From: Drosophila miranda
Lineage: Eukaryota; Arthropoda; Insecta; Diptera; Drosophilidae
DNA: 64,000 bases
Assembly (NCBI RefSeq): GCF_003369915.1
Contig: NW_022881614.1
Span: 8,887,001-8,951,000 of the forward strand
Direction of reading: 5' to 3'
Shown here piece by piece: positions 54,734-64,000 of the stretch (the first letter of the stretch is position 1; the number at the start of each line of letters is the position of its first letter). Position numbers and translations under genes: made by a program. The notes below the pieces were generated by a model that searched no databases, was not told the origin of the DNA, and saw only the letters and a list, made by a program, of their open reading frames with translations.

Positions 54734-57002
54734 TGTAGTGGCCAGTTGTGACTCTAAAACTCCAGAGAACAGCTTGGGAAGTACGGCCCTCGCGTTTAAC
54801 ATTAACTCTGCTCTTTACAAAAACAAGATAAGAGATCAATTACAAGAGAGCAGTGGTTAAAGCTTCCATTGAAGAGCTTAATGTCTAATTTAGAGAAGCA
54901 GCGTGGATCTGTGGGAGTTATGTTTTAAAGCTTTACTAGAAATCATACGATTACTCCGTTAGTCGTGGAAGCTATGTGTAAGCTTTGCTTAGCATCGTAC
55001 GATTACTCCGTTATCTAGGGAAGCAAGGTGTAAGCTTTGTCTAAAATCGTACGATTACCCCGTTGGTTGTGGAAGGTAAAGTTCCGATCGTAAGGGCTAA
55101 TGCAAGTAATATAACTTCTGGCTAGATCATTGCTATAGTGAAGCTGTGCGAATTCGGATGTGTCTTTTTATACAAATATAAAGATCCAAGTGAATTTGAA
55201 AACGTTGTGCAATCAAACACGTGCCAAGTAAATTGAAGTTCTGGTGGACTACATTATTCCTTTTGGATTAAGAAAAATAAAAGGTATTTGGACCTTACAA
55301 TAGTGACACAGCTTTAACAGTCTCGTATCATAGGGCTGGAAATCTTACTACGTTCGACACTGGGAAAGAAAAACCAATTGACCCCCCTCCAAGAACGAGG
55401 TCGTCAAAGTCCATCGATTTCTTAGTAGATCTGGGAAAGACCTCGGATTTCCCAGTAACCAGCATCTACATAAACCAACGATAACTACAACCAAATAAAC
55501 CAGAAAGAGCCGTCCGAAGATATACTAGAGTGAAACCCGAAGTTATGTGGATGCATACTTGAGCTGAAGTACATTTTGGAGTAAGACGAGAAGAATGGTT
55601 TTCTTGCGAATTCGGAGAAACTAATATGCCGCACTCGTCACCCTTCTCGCTTATGAATTAAGCGCGCGGCTAGGGCTTTCGCATGTAGTTCTTCGCAATG
55701 TGTGGAGTGGCTCTCAAACTGTGAAAATAAAACATTATTCTGCGGCGATCCACACTGCCGTTTAATAGCCGTCGTGTGAAAATGTACCAACGTATTAGTT
55801 TTGAGTCTCGTCATGAGATTTTCCATTTATTAAAGATTAGGCTACGCACTAACTATTTTTGTATTGTCTAGATTTAAAAAGAAAAAAAAAACCAATAATG
55901 TATATAATTACCCATAATTAGAAATTAGCGCAAATGAAAACCACATTTTTTTAAGATCAGCCGTTGAGTGGCAAATCGTCGTCGTACGGGTATGGAAATG
56001 GAAAGAAAATCGGTGTTTCATCCGAATTAGAAGTGAAGACCTGTATATTCATAATTTTTCTCCCTTCCTCAGAATATGTTCCTACGTCGCCCCTTGAGCT
56101 CAACGGACACGCCGGATAATTCGTATAAAGTATGAGTGAGTTACGAAACTTCCTTAAACGGAATTCTCGAGTATTTTCGAAATATATATCTGTCTTATAA
56201 AACTTCTATTCCGGTATATAAAACAACCATATCCGTGCCATAATTTAAAGCGGATCGGCTACTAATTTTTCTTTCACGTTTGCCTTCTAGTTATATAATT
56301 ATCATATTTTTCTCTTCTTTCCAATTTAATTTCTTTTACGGCATATTCTCTACACATAAGTCCTATATACATATACACATATAACTAGGTATAACTTGCT
56401 ACTATTTCCTCCTTCTTTATTTAATTACTTTATGCTAAGTTTATACTTATCTGGAAAACCATAAAGTCCAAACCCTTAATTTTTGAATTATTAAATAATA
56501 ATTAGCAGATAATAATGGAACATTAAACCTTTCGTGTTTGTCCTGAGTAGAGCCTGAGGAAGTCCGATGATCAAATAGAGATGCGCTCGATTAGGGTTAT
56601 GCTGTCGATTAAACGGCATACAAAGGTAGGGAGGGTAGAGAAGGGGTCAAAGTCATCTGAGTTCCCCAAGAGCGACGGAATATAGCCTGACTATTTGTCG
56701 GTAGTCGGTTAAACAGTTAGTTAAAATTCACATTATTTTCTTTTTAATTTCTTTGGTAGAGTTCCTTTTGAACATTAAATCAAGTGTACCTAAAAGATCT
56801 TTGCGAATGTGTTCGTATAGCAGATAGGAGAGTAGGAAAGATCCCACGACATTCCGGCGAGCTAGTTAGAGCATAGCTAGAGGTACACGTTCCGAAATCC
56901 TGCTATACTATTGGTGTCTGACCGTCAAAAAAAAGTATGTACAACCTCCATCCGTACATACAATCTCACACCTCTACGAATATGAATTTCTGGCACATTA
57001 CA
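54734..57002 (+). repeat. Long LTR 2 (2269 bp)
   Basis: TGTAGTGGCC ... TGGCACATTACA. Shared by copy 1 (as 3' LTR) and copy 2 (as 5' LTR). No clear polypurine tract precedes it; the bases before are CTTCCTCAACTGTGG. Confidence 0.9.
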
Positions 57003-57007
57003 TAGAT

Positions 57008-57025
57008 TGGCGCCCAACGTGGGGC
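57008..57025 (+). promoter_or_regulatory. Primer-binding site, tRNA-Lys(CUU), copy 2
   Basis: Identical to copy 1; five bases after the LTR end. Confidence 0.8.
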
Positions 57026-57604
57026 CAGAGTACGAGTTACTACTGGTTAAAACCCCCAAAAACTTTGCTCGTTGCAATTTTAAATTCCACATTAAAATTA
57101 ATACTTCCCGTCCAACTACTGTAACGGAGGATATTGATGGAATTTTGGGTTTAAGATTCTGAGTTTCGGAATACCTAACCAAATAGAATCCGCCAGGTAG
57201 CAAGGGATGGAAACTGATTTTTTTTGTTACCAGAATTAATTTGCGAATATACGACAGCTATTCACAAAGGCGGATAGGTCGGCCAAATTATAATAGGATA
57301 ACCCCAAAAGAGTTTATGAGGGAAGAGTATCGATGGCTTTCGGAAGTCTAATTTTCTAGATATAGATTTGGAAATTAGCCATTGCCAAGGTTACTGACCA
57401 CATAAACATACCATAGACCAATTTAGATTTCATTGAGGTTATATTCCGGCGACAAGAGAAAGCGTATATCGGACGGAGTCAAGCTCGAAAAGGACAAATA
57501 TTGGGTATTTAGGAAAATTTTGTAGAATTTATTGAAGCTTTGGTCCTATAATTAGGGTCTTCCACATTTAGTGATCAGAACTCGTATTACTGGGTTACCT
57601 TAAC

Positions 57605-59149
57605 ATGTCACCAGTACAACGTACCCCAGGGGGCAAGGCGTCGGGTGACGTGGACGCCCAGATCTGTGGTATATGTCAAGAAGCCATAAGAAGAAGTCAA
57701 CTAATATGTACTGCGTCTTGTGGGCACCGGTATAATGATACTTGCATGAAAGAATTCGTGAAAAATAACAGAAATTGCCCCGTATGTAGGGCGGAGTAGA
57801 ATCCGGAGGAACTTTCGTTTGATGAGAATACTCTAGCAGCCGAATTACCACCCGACATGGGTTCGGGTATAGTGCCGTTAGAAGGGGGATCCAACACGGA
57901 GTCAAACGCTTCAGAGAGAGGACATCAAAAGTCAAGAGGGGCTAGGCCTAAACAGGGACGGGGAACTACATCGCGCAGAGGGATGCATACTAGGTTGCAG
58001 TCTCAACAGTTTCGGGATAATTCTTTGGGCAGTATCAGCCATAGGTCGGGCGAAGGAGATATGCCGGAAAGAACCATTGAGGTTATACAAGCCCTGATAA
58101 AAGGTGAGCAGAAAGATATGATGGTGGAGCTAAGTTCATTCGTTAAGAATTTGATCGAAGAAAACCTACGCGGACAATTAGGTAGGATGACTATAGCTTC
58201 AGATAGCACGCCTGTGCAAGCGACAAGGCAAAATCACGAGCCTAATATAACAGGAAACTCGTTGTCTTCAGAAAATGGAAGGGAAAGGGGATTACCACAT
58301 CCAAATGTCTCTAACAGGGCAATAGCTCCTGGGAAGGCCGCTAATATCTTAGCCAGTTGGCGTCTAAAGTTTGACGGATCCAAAGACGCTATGCACGTCA
58401 ACGAATTCCTGTACAGGGTTCGTTCACTTACATCCTCCACTTTAAATAACGATTACGAATTACTCTGTGACAATATGCATCTGCTTTTCTCGTCTAAAGC
58501 CAGCGATTGGTTTTGGAACTTCCATAGAAAGAACCCACAGTTTTCTTGGCAAACTTTTTCTGCCTCGTTCAGACAACGATTCGATGATGCTGAAGATGAT
58601 TTCGACTTGTGGGAGTTGATTAGAAAACGCCGTCAGAGAGAGGGTGAATCGTTTGACGATTACCAGACGGCCGTCGAAGAATTAGTGTCCAGGCTCCCAC
58701 ACGAGGTTAGCGAAAATAAGTTAGTAGACATTTTAAAACGTAACGCAAAAACGGCCCTCAGATATGAACTCTTGCATCTCAAAATCAGCGATCGAACTGG
58801 CCTGAGAGAAGAAGTTCGCAAGCATGAAAACTTCTGTAAAGACAACCATAACCCTTTTCCACGAGGTAAATTCAGCAAACCGAATGTAGCAGAAATACTT
58901 ACGGACCATGAAGATATGGAGGAAGAAGACGTTTCGCAGATTTATCGTAAGAAACTAGTATGCTGGAACTGCGAACAGGAAGGGCATCGTTTTGATGATT
59001 GTTTAGGAGAAAGGCGAATTTTCTGCTATGGGTGTGGTGCTAAGGATGTTTATAAACCTCGATGCGTCAAATGTAACCCAGCGAAAAACTTGAAACGGGA
59101 TGTACCGACCGGAGCCCAGTCAGTACATCCGACCAAGAACAGCAACTAA
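57605..59149 (+). pseudogene. RING-H2-Gag protein, copy 2, with one stop
   Basis: The most complete Gag in the window: 514 residues from the ATG at 57605, interrupted by one TAG (57797-57799) where copies 1 and 3 have a Leu codon. Residues 22-62 form a RING-H2 finger: CGIC, then CGHRYNDTC, then CPVC, with spacing C-X2-C-X14-C-X-H-X2-(N)-X2-C-X10-C-X2-C. The fifth ligand is Asn here but His in copies 1 and 3. After a basic linker comes the Gag core (about 190-345) and two Cys knuckles at the end (CWNCEQEGHRFDDC, CYGCGAKDVYKPRC). RING-H2 fingers are usually E3 ubiquitin ligase modules; a role in particle turnover or host defence evasion is speculation. It is not a normal part of gypsy Gag as far as I know. 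Confidence 0.88.
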
Positions 59150-59211
59150 ACGAAAGTAAACCAATTACCTTAAGAGGGCTTTCCGAAGGGGTAGTTGACG
59201 TAAAACCGGAT

Positions 59212-59846
59212 ATGATACTACACCAAATTTGTACAGGTATAGATATAGCAACTCAAACGATGGAGAGCAAAGAGTTAGATTCAGAAAATGTGAATACGTG
59301 GTTTAAATTGATAGTTAAGCCCAAACGATCGACGGTCCGGAGACGAGCGTTCTGGAAAAAGGTCCAATCTGTTCGAAAACGTTTAGTCTCAGCAGTTATT
59401 TTGAGTTCAGATAACCGATTGTACACGGAGGTAATGATCGAAGGGCAAACTTATAAGGCTTTGCTGGATTCAGGAGCAACCATTAGTTGTTTGGGTGGGA
59501 GAGCAGCAACCTTTTTAGCACATCACCCACAATCTCAGAAGTGTTTGGGAACCATACGCACTGCCAGCAACGAAGCTTGTACCGTAGTGTCCAAATTGGT
59601 GGTCCCGATTGAATTCCGTAAAATAGTTAAGGAAGTAGAGTTCTTTATCATACCAGATTTAAAGCAAGATGTTTATTTAGGAGTTGACTTTTGGAAAGAT
59701 TTCGGTCTTCTATCCCAATTATTGACCCGAGAAGGAACTGTGAGCTGTTTGGAGAATAGAGACGACACGATTATGAAGGAAACGCCTAAAATGCATTCCC
59801 CAAATGAAGAACAAAGGAACCAATTAGAGGCGGTAATAAGAACCTT
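59212..59846 (+). pseudogene. Pol fragment, protease only, copy 2
   Basis: Protease part with ALLDSGATISCLG, ending at the inversion junction before reverse transcriptase. After the junction the frame reads a few antisense codons and stops at 59928. Confidence 0.9.
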
Positions 59847-61091
59847 TCGTAAGTGTACTGCAACTTCTCTCAGTAACATTAAATGGGATTCGAAATCGTC
59901 TGATAAAATTAGTAAGTCATCGAGGTAAACAAACACTCTCGTACGCAAGTTAGCAGGTATCACCTTATCCATTAAACGACAGAGGGTTTGTGAGGCATTG
60001 GTTAGACCAAAAGGCATAACTTTGTATTGATACAGCGGTCGGTTAGGTATGGTAAACGCGGTGTATTGTCGTGAAGACTCCTCTAGGGGAATTTTCCAAT
60101 AAGCATGCTTCATATCGAGTCCCGTTATGTATTTGGCAGGTGGCAATCGACTGAGTATCCCATCTATATGGGGAAGGGGGTATGCATCTTTTCGGGTATA
60201 TTTGTTGATCTCTCGAGAATCAAGGCATAACCTATTCTTGTTCCCTTTCTTTACTAGAACGCAATTGCTACTCCATGGACTATTTGAAGGTTCTATCACG
60301 CCCAGCTTAATCATCTTCTCTACTTCTTCGAACATCACTTTCTCTTTCGCGGGGGAAATGGGCCAATGTCGTTGTTTGACGGGTACTTCGGCATTGATTA
60401 CCATAGAATGTTGTATTAGGTGTGTACGACCTAGTCCGTCGCATTCATATGACGGGAAGGTTCTTATTACCGCCTCTAATTGGTTCCTTTGTTCTTCATT
60501 TAGGGAATGCATTTTAGGCGTTTCCTTCATAATCGTGTCGTCTCTATTCTCCAAACAGCTCACAGTTCCTTCTCGGGTCAATAATTGGGATAGAAGACCG
60601 AAATCTTTCCAAAAGTCAACTCCTAAATAAACATCTTGCTTTAAATCTGGTATGATAAAGAACTCTACTTCCTTAACTATTTTACGGAATTCAATCGGGA
60701 CCACCAATTTGGACACTACGGTACAAGCTTCGTTGCTGGCAGTGCGTATGGTTCCCAAACACTTCTGAGATTGTGGGTGATGTGCTAAAAAGGTTGCTGC
60801 TCTCCCACCCAAACAACTAATGGTTGCTCCTGAATCCAGCAAAGCCTTATAAGTTTGCCCTTCGATCATTACCTCCGTGTACAATCGGTTATCTGAACTC
60901 AAAATAACTGCTGAGACTAAACGTTTTCGAACAGATTGGACCTTTTTCCAGAACGCTCGTCTCCGGACCGTCGATCGTTTGGGCTTAACTATCAATTTAA
61001 ACCACGTATTCACATTTTCTGAATCTAACTCTTTGCTCTCCATCGTTTGAGTCGCTACATCTATACCTGTACAAATTTGGTGTAGTATCAT
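59847..61091 (-). pseudogene. Pol fragment, protease and half of RT, copy 3
   Basis: On the minus strand from 61091: protease (ALLDSGATISCLG) and reverse transcriptase through VYLDDLLIL, then cut at the inversion junction. The frame continues past the junction into antisense of copy 2 (to 59673), which is meaningless. RNase H and integrase are absent. Confidence 0.9.
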
Positions 61092-61153
61092 ATCCGGTTT
61101 TACGTCAACTACCCCTTCGGAAAGCCCTCTTAAGGTAATTGGTTTACTTTCGT

Positions 61154-62592
61154 TTAGTTGCTGTTCTTGGTCGGATGTACTGACTGGGCTCCGGTCGGTA
61201 CATCCCGTTTCAAGTTTTTCGCTGGGTTACATTTGACGCATCGAGGTTTATAAACATCCTTAGCACCACACCCATAGCAGAAAATTCGCCTTTCTCCTAA
61301 ACAATCATCAAAACGATGCCCTTCCTGGTCGCAGTTCCAGCATACTAGTTTCTTACGATAAATCTGCGAAACGTCTTCTTCCTCCATATCTTCATGGTCC
61401 GTAAGTATTTCTGCTACATTCGGTTTGCTGAATTTACCTCGTGGAAAAGGGTTATGGTTGTCTTTACAGAAGTTTTCATGCTTGCGAACTTCTTCTCTCA
61501 GGCCAGTTCGATCGCTGATTTTGAGATGCAAGAGTTCATATCTGAGGCCCGTTTTTGCGTTACGTTTTAAAATGTCTACTAACTTATTTTCGCTAACCTC
61601 GTGTGAGAGCCTGGACACTAATTCTTCGACGGCCGTCTGGTAATCGTCAAACGATTCACCCTCTCTCTGACGGCGTTTTCTAATCAACTCCCACAAGTCG
61701 AAATCATCTTCAGCATCATCGAATCGTTGTCTGAACGAGGCAGAAAAAGTTTGCCAAGAAAACTGTGGGTTCTTTCTATGGAAGTTCCAAAACCAATCGC
61801 TGGCTTTAGACGAGAAAAGCAGATGCATATTGTCACAGAGTAATTCGTAATCGTTATTTAAAGTGGAGGATGTAAGTGAACGAACCCTGTACAGGAATTC
61901 GTCGACGTGCATAGCGTCTTTGGATCCGTCAAACTTTAGACGCCAACTGGCTAAGATATTAGCGGCCTTCCCAGGAGCTATTGCCCTGTTAGAGACATTT
62001 GGATGTGGTAATCCCCTTTCCCTTCCATTTTCTGAAGACAACGAGTTTCCTGTTATATTAGGCTCGTGATTTTGCCTTGTCGTCATCCTACCTAATTGTC
62101 CGCGTAGATTTTCTTCGATCAAATTCTTAACGAATGAACTTAGCTCCACCATCATATCTTTCTGCTCACCTTTTATCAGTGCTTGTATAACCTCAAGGGT
62201 TCTTTCCGGCATATCTCCTTCGCCCGACCTATGGCTGATACTGCCCAAAGAATTATCCCGAAATTGTTGAGACTGCAACCTAGTATGCATCCCTCTGCGC
62301 GATGTAGTTCCCCGTCCCTGTTTAGGCCTAGCCCCTCTTGACTTTTGATGTCCTCTCTCTAAAGCGTTTGACTCCGGGTTGGATCCCCCTTCTAACGGCA
62401 CTATACCCGAACCCATGTCGGGTGGTAATTCGGCTGCTAGAGTATTCTCATCAAACGAAAGTTCCTCCGGATTCAACTCCGCCCTACATACGGGGCAATT
62501 TCTGTTATTTTTCACGAATTCTTTCATGCAAGTATCATGATACCTGTGCCCACAAGACGCAGTACATATTAGTTGACTTCTTCTGGTGACAT
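61154..62592 (-). pseudogene. Gag with RING-H2 remnant, copy 3
   Basis: Has the same 76-base deletion after the start codon (62592) as copy 1, so the first RING Cys pair is gone. It is intact where copy 1 has its second lesion. Open from 62527 to the stop at 61154 (457 codons), with Gag core and both knuckles. The RING remnant has HDTC, as in copy 1. Confidence 0.88.
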
Positions 62593-63175
62593 GTTAAGGT
62601 AACCCAGTCAGTAATACGAGTTCTGATCACTGAATGTGGAAGTCCCTAATTATAGGACCAAAGCTTCAATAAATTCTACAAAATTTTCCTAAATACCCAA
62701 TATTTGTCCTTTTCGAGCTTGACTCCGTCCGATATACGCTTTCTCTTGTCGCCGGAATATAACCTCAATGAAATCTAAATTGGTCTATGGTATGTTTATG
62801 TGGTCAGTAACCTTGGCAATGGCTAATTTCCAAATCTATATCTAGAAAATTAGACTTCCGAAAGCCATCGATACTCTTCCCTCATAAACTCTTTTGGGGT
62901 TATCCTATTATAATTTGGCCGACCTATCCGCCTTTGTGAATAGCTGTCGTATATTCGCAAATTAATTCTGGTAACAAAAAAAATCAGTTTCCATCCCTTG
63001 CTACCTGGCGGATTCTATTTGGTTAGGTATTCCGAAACTCAGAATCTTAAACCCAAAATTCCATCAATATCCTGCGTTACAGTAGTTGGACGGGAAGTAT
63101 TAATTTTAATGTGGAATTTAAAATTGCAACGAGCAAAGTTTTTGGGGGTTTTAACCAGTAGTAACTCGTACTCTG

Positions 63176-63193
63176 GCCCCACGTTGGGCGCCA
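63176..63193 (-). promoter_or_regulatory. Primer-binding site, tRNA-Lys(CUU), copy 3
   Basis: Reverse complement of the site in copies 1 and 2, five bases from LTR 3. Confidence 0.8.
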
Positions 63194-63198
63194 ATCTA

Positions 63199-64000
63199 TG
63201 TAATGTGCCAGAAATTCATATTCGTAGAGGTGTGAGATTGTATGTACGGATGGAGGTTGTACATACTTTTTTTTGACGGTCAGACACCAATAGTGTAGCA
63301 GGATTTCGGAACGTGGAACCTCTAGCTATGCTCTAACTAGCTCGCCGGAATGTCGTGGGATCTTTCCTACTCTCCTATCTGCTATACGAACACATTCGCA
63401 AAGATCTTTTAGGTACCAAAGAAATTAAAAAGAAAATAATGTGAATTTTAACTAACTGTTTAACCGACTACCGACAAATAGTCAGGCTATATTCCGTCGC
63501 TCTTGGTGACCTCAGATGACTTTGACCCCTTCTCTACCCTCCCTACCTTTGTATGCCGTTTAATCGACAGCATAACCCTAATCGAGCGCATCTCTATTTG
63601 ATCATCGGACTTCCTCAGGCTCTACTCAGGACAAACACGAAAGGTTTAATGTTCCATTATTATCTGCTAATTATTATTTAATAATTCAATAATTAATAAA
63701 GGAATTAAATAAAGAAGGAGGAAATAGTAGCAAGTTATACCTAGTTATATGTGTATATGTATATAGGACTTATGTGTATATGTATATAGGACTTATGTGT
63801 AGAGAATATGCCGTAAAAGAAATTAAATTGGAAAGAAGAGAAAAATATGATAATTATATAACTAGAAGGCAAACGTGAAAGAAAAATTAGTAGCCGATCC
63901 GCTTTAAATTATGGCACGGATATGGTTGTTTTATATACCGGAATAGAAGTTTTATAAGACAGATATATATTTCGAAAATACTCGAGAATTCCGTTTAAGG
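63199..64000 (-). repeat. Long LTR 3 (partial)
   Basis: 3' part of the LTR in reverse orientation, cut by the window edge. Near 63740-63800 the words TATATGTGTATATGTATATAGGACTTATG are duplicated relative to LTRs 1 and 2. Confidence 0.88.

Larger units (their letters stand above)
47137..57002 (+). mobile_element. Ulysses/Osvaldo-like gypsy LTR retrotransposon, copy 1
   Basis: LTR 47137-49382, tRNA-Lys primer site, gag (broken), pol (open), LTR 54734-57002. LTRs over 2.2 kb are rare in flies; Ulysses of D. virilis has LTRs of about 2.1 kb, and the Lys primer site and gypsy-type pol order also fit the Ulysses/Osvaldo group. It is inserted in unit C. Its right LTR also serves as left LTR for a second partial copy. 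Confidence 0.88.
57003..59846 (+). mobile_element. Ulysses-like copy 2, truncated in pol
   Basis: Continues directly from LTR 2 with primer site (57008-57025), gag and the protease part of pol. At 59843-59846 (CCTT) it switches to the minus-strand copy 3. The order LTR-internal-LTR-internal is what unequal exchange between LTRs gives. Confidence 0.88.
59847..64000 (-). mobile_element. Ulysses-like copy 3, inverted, 5' part
   Basis: Minus-strand copy that runs from the window's right edge: LTR 3, primer site, gag and the first part of pol, ending at the junction with copy 2. With copy 2 it forms an imperfect palindrome about 6.3 kb across (plus LTR arms) around a roughly 620-base centre present only in copy 3. 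Confidence 0.9.

Overview
The window is Drosophila (obscura group) euchromatin that has been heavily invaded by transposons. Three single-copy genes typical of Muller element C (D. melanogaster 2R) lie in the middle: a tapas/TDRD7-type LOTUS-Tudor gene, MED8, and an SR-type gene. Two LTR elements of 3451 and 3452 bp with 372-bp LTRs match, as I remember the publication, the dimensions of TRAM, described from the neo-Y chromosome of Drosophila miranda. MED8 carries an in-frame stop and the SR-type gene a frameshift, while tapas is open throughout. Together this fits the D. miranda neo-Y best (a degenerating former Muller C), but that placement is an inference.

Layout. 1-3950: Jockey-clade LINE on the minus strand, 5' complete with an Inr/DPE promoter, cut by the window edge. 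3951-7358: 5'-truncated, frameshifted copia element with its 3' LTR. 7380-8200: hAT transposase relic and simple tandem repeats. 8641-13739: dead Tc1-like transposon split by TRAM copy A. 14360-21366: tapas with a DRE promoter motif. 21551-22309: MED8 (minus), stop at codon 42. 23348-25585: SR-rich gene with a C-run frameshift. 26000-27275: unidentified gene relic. 27276-28454: foldback element with 160-bp perfect inverted ends.

28490-47136: a unit of about 3.3-3.7 kb present three times in direct orientation (A, B, C). Each copy holds a gene for a predicted secreted protein of 308 residues (broken in A, open in B and C) and, divergently, a small three-exon reading frame. The copies are separated by DINE-1/ISY Helitrons, TRAM copy B (inside a Helitron) and a 3'-truncated CR1-like LINE. 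Amplification of a gene family in such a setting is the most biologically interesting feature.

47137-64000: a Ulysses/Osvaldo-like gypsy element with LTRs of about 2.25 kb, a tRNA-Lys primer site and an unusual RING-H2 finger at the N-terminus of Gag. One copy is complete in outline, a second shares its LTR and stops in pol, and a third lies head-to-head in inverted orientation, forming a large imperfect palindrome. Apart from tapas, the amplified gene copies B/C and a few transposon proteins, nearly every coding sequence is interrupted.
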